From the NCBI GenBank assembly GCA_019510435.1, contig JAEKKJ010000008.1, positions 124,001-188,000 on the forward strand: a DNA stretch of 64,000 bases, in the 5' to 3' direction. The position numbers and the translations under genes were made by a program. The notes beneath the pieces were generated by a model that saw only the letters and a list, made by a program, of their open reading frames with translations, was not told the origin of the DNA and ran no database searches. The stretch is from Caulobacterales bacterium (lineage in GTDB: Bacteria; Pseudomonadota; Alphaproteobacteria; Caulobacterales; Caulobacteraceae). Each line of letters opens with the position of its first letter. Positions within the stretch are counted from its first letter, which is position 1. This document shows positions 54,907-63,402 of the stretch, in pieces.

Positions 54907-56076
54907 TTGTCGCAGGGGGATGTCGATCAGGCCCGCGACCTGCTCACGGCCGGCGCCGTGCGCAACCGGGCCAACGAGATGCTGGGGCTCGCCGAGGCCC
55001 TGCAGCTCCAGGAATGGCGGGTGGACCTGTGGCGCATGGACGCGGCCGCCGACCTGACCGCCGAGACCGTCCGCGCCAACTATCCGGATCTGGAGGTCCC
55101 GTTCCACGCCCGCTGGCGGCACTTCACCGCGGGCGGGCGCGACCTCTGGGCCGAGCTGGAGACGCCCACCGATCCGACTGAGCTGGGGCGCGCCGCCTTC
55201 GACCTGGTGATCCCGTCGGTGCTGCTGGACGCCGGCGCCGGGCCGGCCTGGCGCTACCGGGACGCAGCGACCGGGGCGGAGCTGGCCCGATCGGAGGGCC
55301 TGGGCGTGGCCTCGTTCCGGCTGTTCCAGTCGGGCGCCCTGTCCTCGGACCCCTCCGATCCGCTGCGGGCCGATGCGCTGGAGCGGGTGGAGGCGGCGAC
55401 GATCGCGCGGGCCTTCCAGGTGAGCGACGATAATCCGCTGGCGGGCCTGGAGGGTCGCGCGGCCCTGCTGCGGCGGCTTGGCAAGGCCGTGGGGCGGCCG
55501 GGCGACCTGTTCGACGCCATGGTCGCCAGGACCAAGCGCGGCCTCTTGCCCGCGCCGGTGATCCTGGAGGTGCTGCTCGAGGCGCTGGGACCGATCTGGC
55601 CGGGCCGGCTCAGCCTGGGCGGCCTGCCGCTGGGCGACTGCTGGCGCCATCCGGCCGCCAGCGGCCTGGTGCCCCTGCACAAGCTCAGCCAGTGGATGAG
55701 CTATTCGCTGATCGAGCCGCTGGAGGCCGCGGGCGTCAGCGTCATCGACGTCGACGGCCTCACGGGGCTCGCCGAATACCGCAACGGCGGGCTCTTCGTG
55801 GACACCGGGGTCCTGGCGCTCAGCGATCCCGCCGACGCGGGCCGCGCCCATCCGGTGGACAGCCCGCTGGTGGTGGGCTGGCGCTCGCTGACGGTGGCCC
55901 TGCTGGACCGCCTGGCGCCCATGGTCCGCGAGCGGCTGGGGGTCAGCGCCAAGGCCTTTCCGTTGGCCCGGGTGCTGGAGGGCGGCAGCTGGGCCGCGGG
56001 CCGGCGCATCGCCCGGGAGAAACGGGCGGACGGCGGCCCGCCCGTCGCCGTCATCTCCGACGGCACCGTGTTCTAG
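54907..56076 (+). CDS. DUF1688-family uracil-degradation protein (URC4)
   Basis: 389 residues from a TTG start that abuts the urc1 stop, with GAAGGA upstream. The family pattern is [10 protein letters not shown]-like [23 protein letters not shown] at the start, [16 protein letters not shown], and the C-terminal [21 protein letters not shown] and [23 protein letters not shown]1688 proteins are URC4 of the uracil catabolic pathway, needed for breakdown but of unknown chemistry. The gene order urc1-urc4-upp is the recurring bacterial arrangement. Confidence 0.87.
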   Translation: MSQGDVDQARDLLTAGAVRNRANEMLGLAEALQLQEWRVDLWRMDAAADLTAETVRANYPDLEVPFHARWRHFTAGGRDLWAELETPTDPTELGRAAFDLVIPSVLLDAGAGPAWRYRDAATGAELARSEGLGVASFRLFQSGALSSDPSDPLRADALERVEAATIARAFQVSDDNPLAGLEGRAALLRRLGKAVGRPGDLFDAMVARTKRGLLPAPVILEVLLEALGPIWPGRLSLGGLPLGDCWRHPAASGLVPLHKLSQWMSYSLIEPLEAAGVSVIDVDGLTGLAEYRNGGLFVDTGVLALSDPADAGRAHPVDSPLVVGWRSLTVALLDRLAPMVRERLGVSAKAFPLARVLEGGSWAAGRRIAREKRADGGPPVAVISDGTVF

Positions 56077-56087
56077 GGGGACTAAGG

Positions 56088-56729
56088 ATGGCTCGGCAGA
56101 GCAAGGGCGTCACCGTCGTCGATCACCCGCTGGTGCAGCACAAGCTGACCCTGATGCGGAAGAAGGACACCTCCACCAAGAGCTTCCGCCAGCTGCTCAA
56201 GGAGATCGGCGCGTTGCTCTGCTACGAGGTCACCCGCGACCTGCCGCTGGAGATGATCGAGATCGAGACGCCGCTCACCACGATGCAGGCGCCGCAGCTG
56301 GTGGGCAAGAAGCTGGTGTTCGCCCCGATCCTGCGCTCGGGCATGGGCATGCTGGACGGGATGCTGGACCTGGCGCCCGCCGCGCGCGTCGCCCACGTGG
56401 GCCTCTATCGCGACCCGGCCACGCTCGCCTGCGTGGAGTACTACTTCAAGGCCCCGGCTGACCTGGCCGACCGCCTGGTGGTGGTGATCGACCCGATGCT
56501 CGCCACCGGCAACACCGCCATCGCCGCCGTGGACCGGCTGATGGAGGCGGGCGCCCGCGAAATCCGCCTGGCCTGCCTGCTGGCCAGCCCCGAGGGCCTG
56601 TCGAAGTTCCAGGGGCACCATCCCAACGTCCGCGTCTGGACCGCGGCCGTAGACGAGCAGCTGAACGACCACGGCTACATCCTGCCCGGCCTGGGCGACG
56701 CCGGCGACCGGATGTACGGCACGCGCTGA
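56088..56729 (+). CDS. upp: Uracil phosphoribosyltransferase
   Basis: 213 residues, full length. [35 protein letters not shown] opens it, the PRPP-binding motif is [21 protein letters not shown], and the uracil pocket is in [18 protein letters not shown]. It makes UMP from uracil and PRPP. In the URC pathway this is the committing step, so in this operon it probably serves degradation as well as salvage. It starts 11 bp after the DUF1688 gene. Confidence 0.95.
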   Translation: MARQSKGVTVVDHPLVQHKLTLMRKKDTSTKSFRQLLKEIGALLCYEVTRDLPLEMIEIETPLTTMQAPQLVGKKLVFAPILRSGMGMLDGMLDLAPAARVAHVGLYRDPATLACVEYYFKAPADLADRLVVVIDPMLATGNTAIAAVDRLMEAGAREIRLACLLASPEGLSKFQGHHPNVRVWTAAVDEQLNDHGYILPGLGDAGDRMYGTR

Positions 56730-56737
56730 GGCCCGTA

Positions 56738-56765
56738 GGGGCCCGCTCACGAAGCGTGAGGGCCC
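56738..56765 (+). other. Hairpin just after upp, without a T-tract
   Basis: CTCACG (56746-56751) pairs with CGTGAG (56755-56760) around AAG, and GGGCC (56739-56743) with GGCCC (56761-56765) below a two-base bulge. It starts nine bases after the upp stop and may protect the 3' end of the mRNA. Confidence 0.4.
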
Positions 56766-56849
56766 AGATTCGCCGTGAATTCGGGCGCCGGGGGTCGAAC
56801 CTGCCGCGATCCTGGGCGACCGGCGGCAGATTCCGGTCGCTGGTCGCGC

Positions 56850-56959
56850 TCCCATTGATCCCGGTGTCAGCCAGCCCAGAGTGGCCAGGCCCTCTCAGGG
56901 CGTTCTCCTTCCTCGCACTTCGAGGGCCGCGCGGTTCGACGGCGCGGCCCTCTTCTTTT
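56850..56959 (+). ncRNA. Possible small RNA or 3'-UTR-derived RNA ending at the URC terminator
   Basis: Downstream of upp, a short hairpin GCCCT-CTC-AGGGC (56889-56901) is followed by a single-stranded pyrimidine-rich run (CGTTCTCCTTCCTCGCACTT) and then by a strong intrinsic terminator. Hairpin, C/U-rich loop and terminator is the shape of many alphaproteobacterial sRNAs that bind Shine-Dalgarno regions. No promoter is evident, so it could also be just a long 3' UTR. Confidence 0.2.
56922..56959 (+). terminator. Intrinsic terminator of the URC operon
   Basis: GAGGGCCGCGC (56922-56932) pairs perfectly with GCGCGGCCCTC (56942-56952), an 11-bp stem followed by TTCTTTT. The T-tract orientation terminates rightward transcription, from upp, before it reaches the leftward beta-lactamase gene. 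Confidence 0.85.
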
Positions 56960-56964
56960 GCGGC

Positions 56965-57858
56965 TCAGCCGCCGAAGCCCGAGGTGGTCAGGAGGCGCGC
57001 CACGGAGGCCAGGGCGGCGTCGCGCCCGCCGCCGCCGACCGTCGCCTGCGTGAGATAGACCGAGATCAGCAGCGGAGCGCGGCCCGGCGGCCAGATCACC
57101 GCGATGTCGTTGGTCGTGCCGTGGCCGCCGGAACCGGTCTTGTCCCCGACACGCCACCCCTCCGGCAGCCCCGCCCGCAGACGCTTGCCGCCCGTCTGGT
57201 TGGCGACCAGCCAGGCCGTCAGCTGGGCTCGCGAGCTGGCCGACAGGGCGTCGCCCAGCGTGAGCTTGCGCAGGCTGTCCAGCATTGCAGCCGGGCTTGT
57301 CGTGTCCCGCACGTCGCCGGGGACGGCCTCGCTCATCTCGGTCTCGTGGCGGTCCAGGCGGGTGACCTGATCGCCCAGGCTGCGCCAGAACGCGGTGAGG
57401 GCCGGCGGACCGCCGACCGCCTCCAGCAGCAGGTTCGCGGCCGTGTTGTCGCTCTGCGTGACCGCGGCCTCGCAAAGCGTCCGGATCGGCAGGCCGGCGC
57501 CCACATGCTTCTCGGTCACCGGCGCATAGTTCACCAGCGCCTCCGGCCCGTAGGCCACGACCCGATCCAGCCGCTCGCGCCCCTCGTCCGCCCGCTTCAG
57601 CACCAGGGCGGCGAGCGAGGCCTTAAAGGTGCTGCACATCGGATAGCGCTCGTCGGCGCGGTAGGCGAACCGGGCCTGGGTCTGCAGGTCCAGCGCCGCC
57701 ACGCCCAGCCGCCCGCCGCTCATGCGTTCGATGTCGGCCATACGCCGGCTAATGGCGGAGCGTGCGGCGGCGGCGAGCACGGGCGCGCCCGCGCCGACGG
57801 CCAGAGCTGCGGCTGGCGTCGCCGCCAAGGCGGCCAACAGGGTTCTACGGTCGAGCAT
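56965..57858 (-). CDS. Class A beta-lactamase
   Basis: 297 residues from the ATG at 57858, which has a perfect AGGAGGTGA site; an upstream in-frame ATG lacks one. DRRTLLAALAATPAAALA looks like a Tat signal. The class A motifs are all present: PMCSTFKAS (Ser76, Lys79), VTQSDNTAANLLL, HETEMSEAVPGD with the general-base glutamate, and GDKTGSGGHGT. A cysteine precedes the active serine as in some broad-spectrum enzymes, but its usual partner at position 238 is glycine. It is divergent from ampR, so induction by cell-wall fragments is expected. The spectrum cannot be predicted. Confidence 0.95.
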   Translation of the reverse strand: MLDRRTLLAALAATPAAALAVGAGAPVLAAAARSAISRRMADIERMSGGRLGVAALDLQTQARFAYRADERYPMCSTFKASLAALVLKRADEGRERLDRVVAYGPEALVNYAPVTEKHVGAGLPIRTLCEAAVTQSDNTAANLLLEAVGGPPALTAFWRSLGDQVTRLDRHETEMSEAVPGDVRDTTSPAAMLDSLRKLTLGDALSASSRAQLTAWLVANQTGGKRLRAGLPEGWRVGDKTGSGGHGTTNDIAVIWPPGRAPLLISVYLTQATVGGGGRDAALASVARLLTTSGFGG

Positions 57859-57952
57859 CAGGTCACCTCCTGGCGGCAAGATGCCTGCGCCGTGACCTCA
57901 GCCGCAAACGACCATACCTTGGCGCCGACCCTAGGAAAATTTGACCCTCCAC
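57859..57952. promoter_or_regulatory. ampR-bla intergenic control region
   Basis: This 94-bp spacer lies between divergent bla and ampR, where AmpR binds in all characterised systems to repress or activate bla. A GACCCT direct repeat flanks an AT-rich AGGAAAATTT stretch at about 57928-57947. The exact operator cannot be set from sequence alone. Confidence 0.55.
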
Positions 57953-58846
57953 ATGAACCGCAACCACCTGCCCCTCAACGCCTTGCGCGCCTTCGAGGCC
58001 TCGGCCCGCCATCTCAGCTTCACCCGGGCGGGCCTGGAGCTGCACGTGACGCAGGCGGCGGTCAGCCACCAGGTGAAGGCCCTGGAGGCGCGGCTGGGCG
58101 TGGTCCTCTTCCGCCGGCTGCCGCGCGGCCTGGCGCTTACGGACGAGGGCCTGGCCCTGCTGCCAACCCTCCGCGACGCCTTCGAGCGCATCGGCGACGT
58201 CCTGGAGCGGTTCGAGGGCGGGCGGGTGCTGGAGGTGCTGAGCGTGGGTGTGGTCGGCACCTTCGCGGTCGGCTGGCTGCTCCCGCGCCTGCCGGCCTTC
58301 CGCGAGGCGCACGGGTTCGTCGACCTGCGGATCTTCACCAACAACAACCGCATCGACATCGCCGGGGAAGGACTGGACTGCGCCATCCGGTTCGGCGACG
58401 GCGCCTGGCACGGGACCGAGGCCGTGGAGCTGTGCGCCGCGCCGATGACGCCGCTGTGCAGCCCGGCGCTCGCCGAGCGTCTCGCCGCCGGCCCCACGAC
58501 CCTGGGCCGCGAGGTGCTGCTGCGCAGCTATCGCGCCGAGGACTGGCCGGACTGGTTCGCCGCCGCGGGCCTGCCCTCGCCGCCGATCCGCGGCCCGGTC
58601 TTCGACTCCTCCTGGGTGATGGTCGAGGCGGCGATCCAGGGGGCCGGCGTCGCCCTGGCCCCGGCCGGCATGTTCGCCCGCGACCTGGAGCAGGGCCGGC
58701 TGGTGCGCCCCTTCGACCTGGCCGTCGACACCGGCCGCTACTGGCTCACCTGGCTGAAGTCGCGGCCGATGACCCCGGCCCTGGCGGCGTTCCGCGACTG
58801 GGTGATGGGCGCAGTCGGCAATCCGCCACTTCAGGGCGCGATATAG
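57953..58846 (+). CDS. ampR: LysR-family beta-lactamase regulator AmpR
   Basis: 297 residues that follow AmpR closely: HLPLNALRAFEASARHLSFTRAGLELHVTQAAVSHQVKALE in the HTH, FRRLPRGLALTDEGLALLP, then VLSVGVVGTFAVGWLLPRLPAFR, NNRIDIAGEGLDCAIRFGDGAWHGTEAVEL and SSWVMVEAAIQGAGVALAP in the effector domain. AmpR senses muropeptides and UDP-MurNAc-peptide and switches bla on when the wall is damaged. The match plus the divergent bla makes the call firm. The 3' end overlaps the next, convergent LysR gene by 16 bp. Confidence 0.92.
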   Translation: MNRNHLPLNALRAFEASARHLSFTRAGLELHVTQAAVSHQVKALEARLGVVLFRRLPRGLALTDEGLALLPTLRDAFERIGDVLERFEGGRVLEVLSVGVVGTFAVGWLLPRLPAFREAHGFVDLRIFTNNNRIDIAGEGLDCAIRFGDGAWHGTEAVELCAAPMTPLCSPALAERLAAGPTTLGREVLLRSYRAEDWPDWFAAAGLPSPPIRGPVFDSSWVMVEAAIQGAGVALAPAGMFARDLEQGRLVRPFDLAVDTGRYWLTWLKSRPMTPALAAFRDWVMGAVGNPPLQGAI

Positions 58847-59724
58847 GCGGCGAGCTCATGCGGCTCGCCGGTCGGAAAGGCGTCCCTGAGGTGGTCGAGG
58901 AAGGCCGCGACCCGGGCGCTCAGCAGCCGCCGCGAGGGGTATAGGGTCCAGAGCGTCGTCTCCGGCCCCTCGACGTCGCCCCAGCTCACCAGGGCGCCCG
59001 CCGCCAGGTCGTGGCTGACCAGCGACACCGGCAGGCGGGCGGCCCCGACCCCCGCCCGGACCGCGTCGCGGACCATGATCATCGACGACAGGCTCAGGAC
59101 CGGCTCGACCGGCAGGCGCGACCGGCCTGCGGGCGTGGTGAGGTCCCACACCTCGGGCCCGCTCGCCGGCCCGCGCACCACGGCGGCCGCGGCTGAGCCG
59201 TCCGTCGGGCGCGCCAAGGCCGGGCTCGCCGCCACCACCAGCCGATCGCGTAGAAAGGCGCGCCCGACCAGGGTCTCGTCCGGATCGGGATTCACCCGGA
59301 TCACGAGGTCGAAGCCCTCCTCGATCATGTCCACGGGACGGTCTTCGGTGGTCACCTCCAGCCGGACCTGCGGGAACTTCATGGCGAACTCGGCGGCCAG
59401 CCTGCCCATGGCGGTCTGGCAGAACAGCAGCGGCGCGCTGATCCGCAGCCGCCCACGCGGCGTCTGCCCGCCGGACGCGATCGCCGCCGCCGTCTCGTCG
59501 AGCTCGGTGAGCAGCGCCCCGGTGCGCTGGTAGAGGGCGCGGCCTTCCTCGGTGAGCCTAAGCGCGCGGCCGCCGCGCTCGAACAGGCGCAGGCCGAGCC
59601 CGGCCTCCAGCTCCGAGACCCGGCGCGACAGGGTCGCCTTGGGTCGCCCAGCGGCCCGGGCCGCCCGTCCGAACCCCCCGTGGCGCGCGACGAGGTTGAA
59701 GTCGGCGAGGGCGAGCAGGTCCAT
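58831..59724 (-). CDS. LysR-family regulator, divergent from an NmrA-like gene
   Basis: 297 residues from ATG 59724 (a GTG nine bases upstream is possible). The HTH is MDLLALADFNLVARHGGFGRAARAAGRPKATLSRRVSELE, and the effector domain includes RGRLRISAPLLFCQTAMGRLAAEFAMKFPQVRLEV. This subgroup is often divergent from, and controls, a quinone- or NAD(P)H-handling gene. The NmrA-like gene at 59826 fits that place. Confidence 0.9.
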   Translation of the reverse strand: MDLLALADFNLVARHGGFGRAARAAGRPKATLSRRVSELEAGLGLRLFERGGRALRLTEEGRALYQRTGALLTELDETAAAIASGGQTPRGRLRISAPLLFCQTAMGRLAAEFAMKFPQVRLEVTTEDRPVDMIEEGFDLVIRVNPDPDETLVGRAFLRDRLVVAASPALARPTDGSAAAAVVRGPASGPEVWDLTTPAGRSRLPVEPVLSLSSMIMVRDAVRAGVGAARLPVSLVSHDLAAGALVSWGDVEGPETTLWTLYPSRRLLSARVAAFLDHLRDAFPTGEPHELAAYIAP

Positions 59725-59825
59725 GTGTTCCACCAGTGAGACGGTTCGTCCAAATATGCCGTCTATCGAGCAGAATGTGGATCGATGATTTTCAGGGCGT
59801 CCACTCGAACCCCGGAGATCTTCCC
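59725..59825. promoter_or_regulatory. LysR/NmrA divergent spacer with a GACGG...CCGTC repeat
   Basis: An AT-richer stretch (TTCGTCCAAATATG) is flanked by GACGG (about 59737) and CCGTC (about 59760), an inverted pair of a size LysR proteins use. A GGAG site precedes the NmrA-like ATG. The site is a candidate only. Confidence 0.4.
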
Positions 59826-60707
59826 ATGACCATCCTCGTCACCGGCGCCACCGGCCGTGTCGGCCGCCACGTCGTCCAGAAACTGGTCCAGCGCGGCGCC
59901 GCCGTGCGCGTCCTGGTCCGCGATCCCGCCAAGGCCGACGTCCCGGCCGGTGTGGAGCTCGTGCAGGGCGACCTGCTCGACATCGACGCGCTGCGCGCCG
60001 CCTTCACCGGCGTCAGCACCCTGTTCCTGCTCAATGCGGTGGCGGCGGACGAATTCACCCAGGCGCTGATCCCCCTGAACGTCGCCCGCGAGGCCGGTGT
60101 CGATCGCCTCGTCTATCTGTCGGTGATGAACAGCGACCGCTGGGTGAACGTGCCCCACTTCGCGGTGAAGTTCGGCGCGGAGCGGATGATCGAGCAGATG
60201 GGCTTCGGCGCCACGATCCTGCGTCCGGCCTATTTCATCGACAACGATCTGACGATCAAGGACGTGGTCCTGAACCACGGCGTCTATCCCATGCCGATCG
60301 GCGGCAAGGGCCTGGCCATGGTGGACGCCCGCGACATCGCCGAGGTCGCCGCCATCGAGCTGATCCGCCGCGCGGAGGCGCCGGCCAAGCTGCCGACCGA
60401 GACCATCAACCTCGTGGGCCCCGAAACCCTGACGGGCGCGGACGTCGCGGCGATCTGGTCGCAGGTCCTGGGCCGCCCGGTCGCCTATGGCGGCGACGAT
60501 CCCAGCGCCTTCGAGCAGAACCTGGCGGGCTTCATGCCGAAGTGGATGGCCTATGAGATGCGCCTCATGGCCGAGCGCTTCGTCAGCGAGGGCATGGATC
60601 CGCACGCCGGCGACGTCGAGCGCCTGACCACCATGCTGGGCCGACCGCTGCACAGCTACCGCGAGTTCGCCGCCCAGATCGCCGTGGCCGCGGCCCAGCC
60701 GGTCTGA
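59826..60707 (+). CDS. NmrA-like NAD(P)-binding protein (atypical SDR)
   Basis: 293 residues. The Rossmann start is MTILVTGATGRVGRHVVQKLVQRGAAVRVLVRDPAKA. It lacks the YxxxK catalytic pair of classical SDRs; VDRLVYLSVMNSDRWVNVPHFAVKFGAERMIEQMGFGATILRPAYFIDN is the NmrA/HSCARG or QOR2-like pattern. Relatives sense the NADPH/NADP ratio or reduce quinones. Regulation is probably by the divergent LysR. Confidence 0.87.
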   Translation: MTILVTGATGRVGRHVVQKLVQRGAAVRVLVRDPAKADVPAGVELVQGDLLDIDALRAAFTGVSTLFLLNAVAADEFTQALIPLNVAREAGVDRLVYLSVMNSDRWVNVPHFAVKFGAERMIEQMGFGATILRPAYFIDNDLTIKDVVLNHGVYPMPIGGKGLAMVDARDIAEVAAIELIRRAEAPAKLPTETINLVGPETLTGADVAAIWSQVLGRPVAYGGDDPSAFEQNLAGFMPKWMAYEMRLMAERFVSEGMDPHAGDVERLTTMLGRPLHSYREFAAQIAVAAAQPV

Positions 60708-60728
60708 GCGCGGTGGGATGCGTCGGCC

Positions 60729-61901
60729 TCACAGCACCGCGGCGATCTCCTCGGGCGTGAGGCCGGCCGCTTCCAGCACCTCGTAGGTGTGCTCGCCCAG
60801 CTTCGGCGCGGCGCCGCCGACGGGCGGAGCGCCCTCCGGGAAGCGGACCGGGGCGGCGGTGGTGCGGAAGCGGCCGCCCCAGCCGTCCTCCACCTCGAAG
60901 AAGCAGCCCGCCAGCTCGGCCATCTCGGAATTGGCCAGCTCCTCCAGGGTGCCCATCGGCGCCCAGGCCAGGTCGCTGGCCGCGAGCTTCTCCGCCGCCT
61001 CCGCCAGGGTCATCCGGCCGAAGGCCTCGTCGCACATGGCCCGCACCTCGCGCGTCACGGCCATGTCCACATGCGGCGGCTCGAAGCGCGGGTCGGCCAG
61101 CACCTCGGGCCGGTCGATGACGATCATCATGTTGGTGAAGCAGTCGATGGTCCGCGGCAGGATGCAGATCCAGCGGTCGTCGGCGGTGCGGAAGAAGCCC
61201 GAGATGCCCACCGGCCGCTCGTCGCGCGGCTGGGCCGTGACCACGTGGCCGTAGCGCAGCTGCAGCGACAGGTCCCAGCTGATGGCGTAGGCGCCGGCGC
61301 GGATCAGGCTGGTCTCCACCAGCCGCCCGCGGCCGGTCGCATGGCGCTCGTGCAGCGCCGCCAGGATGCCGGAGACAGTGGCCAGGGCCGTGACGTGGTC
61401 GCCGAAGCCGGGGCGCGAGGGGAAAGGCTCCTGGTCCGGCGGGATCATGGCGCGCGCCACCCCGCTGCGGGTCCAGAAGGCGGTGATGTCGAAGGCCGGG
61501 GCGTCCGCCTCCGGCCCGACCAGGCCATAGCCGGTGACCGCGGCATAGATCAGGCGCGGGAACTCCGCCTTCAGGGTCTCGTAGTCCAGGCCCGCCCGCC
61601 GCATCGAGCCGGGGCGGACGTTGGTGACGAAGATGTCAGCGTCCTTCAGCAAGGCCTTCAGCGCCCGGCGGCCCTCGGGGCGGGCGATGTCCAGCATCAC
61701 GCCCTTCTTGCCGCGGTTCTCGTTGGTGAAGATCGGATTGCCCGGGCTCTCGGCGGTGTCGGGCTGGAAGACACGGGTGGCGTCGCCGATCGGGCTCTCC
61801 ACCTTGACCACCTCGGCGCCCCAGTCGGCCAGCACGGCGGCGCAAGACGGCCCGGCCACCCAGGTCGCCATCTCCACCACCTTCAGTCCCTGGAGCAGCA
61901 T
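60729..61901 (-). CDS. CaiB/BaiF family (class III) CoA transferase
   Basis: 390 residues. The start LLQGLKVVEMATWVAGPSCAAVLADWGAEVVKVESP is typical, as are ENRGKKGVMLDIARPEGRRALKALL and FVTNVRPGSMRRAGLDYETL. The catalytic aspartate is in APAFDITAFWTRSGVA. These enzymes move CoA between carboxylic acids; the substrate is not predictable. It is divergent from the two-headed TetR gene, with the GPH transporter beyond, so the three may form a uptake-activation-regulation unit for an organic acid or terpenoid. That is inference. Confidence 0.92.
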   Translation of the reverse strand: MLLQGLKVVEMATWVAGPSCAAVLADWGAEVVKVESPIGDATRVFQPDTAESPGNPIFTNENRGKKGVMLDIARPEGRRALKALLKDADIFVTNVRPGSMRRAGLDYETLKAEFPRLIYAAVTGYGLVGPEADAPAFDITAFWTRSGVARAMIPPDQEPFPSRPGFGDHVTALATVSGILAALHERHATGRGRLVETSLIRAGAYAISWDLSLQLRYGHVVTAQPRDERPVGISGFFRTADDRWICILPRTIDCFTNMMIVIDRPEVLADPRFEPPHVDMAVTREVRAMCDEAFGRMTLAEAAEKLAASDLAWAPMGTLEELANSEMAELAGCFFEVEDGWGGRFRTTAAPVRFPEGAPPVGGAAPKLGEHTYEVLEAAGLTPEEIAAVL

Positions 61902-62004
61902 GCCGGCGCCTCCTTGCGTACCGCGTCAACTAAGCGCGCGTGCTGCGTCGGAACAACACGTGTCGCGCATGGAGACACACCGCGAATTTCGGTAAGACGG
62001 TGAC
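61902..62004. promoter_or_regulatory. CoA transferase / TetR divergent spacer with an ACACGTGT palindrome
   Basis: A perfect 8-bp palindrome ACACGTGT lies at 61956-61963, within a stretch between divergent genes where the double-TetR protein would be expected to act. The motif is short and may be chance. Confidence 0.3.
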
Positions 62005-63300
62005 ATGGGGATGACAGCCGACGACGGGGGTGCGTCGCAAGCCGGGGGCGCCGAGGTCCCCACGGAGGCCGGGTGCAGCGGCCCCGTCGCGCCGCGCGCG
62101 CCCACGCGCCGCTTCGAAGCGCGGCGCAACGCCATCATCCGCTCCGCCGTCGCCGAGATGAACCGCAATGGCGTCAAGGGCATGACCCTGGGCGACGTCG
62201 CCGCGCGGCTCGACCTCGTGCCGACCGGGGTCATCTACTACTTCCGCAACAAGGAGGAGCTGGCGGCGGCGGTCTTCCAGGCCGGTATCGCGGCGTTCGA
62301 GGCGCTGATCGCCCAGAGCGCGGGCGAGGCCAGCGAGGCCGAGCGGCTGGCGGCCTTCCTGCGGGCCTATTTCGACCGCGCCTTGCGGGTGGACCGCGGC
62401 GAGGCCGACCCGGCGCCGGTGTTCAACGACGTGCGCGCGCTCAACAACGCCGCCGTCAACGAGGCCTACATCCAGCTGTTCCGCAGCTTCCGCGGCCTGC
62501 TGGCGGGCCCCGACCGGCTGCCGCGGCTGCACCGCAACGCCCGCGCCCACCTGCTGATGGCGCAGGTATTCTGGATCCCCGCCTGGCGTCACCAGGCCGA
62601 GCCTACCGACTACCCACGCACGGCCGAGCGCATGGCCGCCATCCTCTCCCATGGCCTGATGCCCAAGGGCGCCGCCTGGCCCGCGCCGCGCCCGCTGAAG
62701 CTGGCGCCGGAGGACGAGGCGGCCCAGCCGGCCTCGCCGGAGCTGTTCCTGCGCGCGGCCACCCGGCTGATCAACGAGGAGGGCTACCACGGCGCCTCCG
62801 TCGAGCGGATCTCGGCCCGGCTCAATGTCTCGAAGGGCGCCTTCTACCACCACAACGAGACCAAGGACGAGCTGGTGGCGGCCTGCTTCCAGCGCACCTT
62901 CGACGTCATGTGGCGCGCGATCCACGCGGCGGAGGCGGCCGGCGGATCCGGCCTGACCGTGCTGGCCTCGGCGGTGACCGCGCTCATCGAACACCAGACC
63001 CGGGGCGAGGCGCCCCTGCTGCGCACCTCGGCCCTGACCGCCGTGCCGGTGGCGTTCCGTCCGGGGCTGATGGAGCGGTTCAACCGCATCTCCTACCGCT
63101 TCGCCTCGATCCTCTGCGACGGGATCGCCGACGGCTCGATCGCGCCGGTGGACGTCAACGTCGCCTCGCAGATGATCAGCGCGACCATCAACGCCGCCGC
63201 CGACCTGCACTACTGGACCCCGGGGATGGAACCCGAGACGGTGGTCGACCACTTCGTGCGGCCGCTGTTCGAGGGCCTGGCCTCGCCGCCCGCGCCCTGA
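62005..63300 (+). CDS. Regulator with two tandem TetR units in one chain
   Basis: 431 residues, twice the normal TetR length. The first HTH is at about 34-85 (RRNAIIRSAVAEMNRNGVKGMTLGDVAARLDLVPTGVIYYFRNKEEL) and the second at about 248-300 (ELFLRAATRLINEEGYHGASVERISARLNVSKGAFYHHNETKDEL). Each is followed by its own helical ligand domain. A single chain could thus form an intramolecular dimer-like repressor. The start is ATG 62005 (62011 is possible). It is divergent from the CoA transferase and 102 bp upstream of the GPH transporter. Confidence 0.88.
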   Translation: MGMTADDGGASQAGGAEVPTEAGCSGPVAPRAPTRRFEARRNAIIRSAVAEMNRNGVKGMTLGDVAARLDLVPTGVIYYFRNKEELAAAVFQAGIAAFEALIAQSAGEASEAERLAAFLRAYFDRALRVDRGEADPAPVFNDVRALNNAAVNEAYIQLFRSFRGLLAGPDRLPRLHRNARAHLLMAQVFWIPAWRHQAEPTDYPRTAERMAAILSHGLMPKGAAWPAPRPLKLAPEDEAAQPASPELFLRAATRLINEEGYHGASVERISARLNVSKGAFYHHNETKDELVAACFQRTFDVMWRAIHAAEAAGGSGLTVLASAVTALIEHQTRGEAPLLRTSALTAVPVAFRPGLMERFNRISYRFASILCDGIADGSIAPVDVNVASQMISATINAAADLHYWTPGMEPETVVDHFVRPLFEGLASPPAP

Positions 63301-63402
63301 GCGCCATACCTGCCGTTCAAAAGCGAAGTTGACGCCGGGCAGGGCCTGCCGCACCGTCGCCTCAACGATGACGGCCAGGGGGCCGCGCGCGGAGGATCGC
63401 CC

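Noticed and set aside
56780-56800. GGGGGTCGAACCTGCC resembles the T-arm of a tRNA gene on either strand.
   Set aside because: No matching T-stem, anticodon arm or acceptor stem could be built around it; likely chance in the 3' region of upp.
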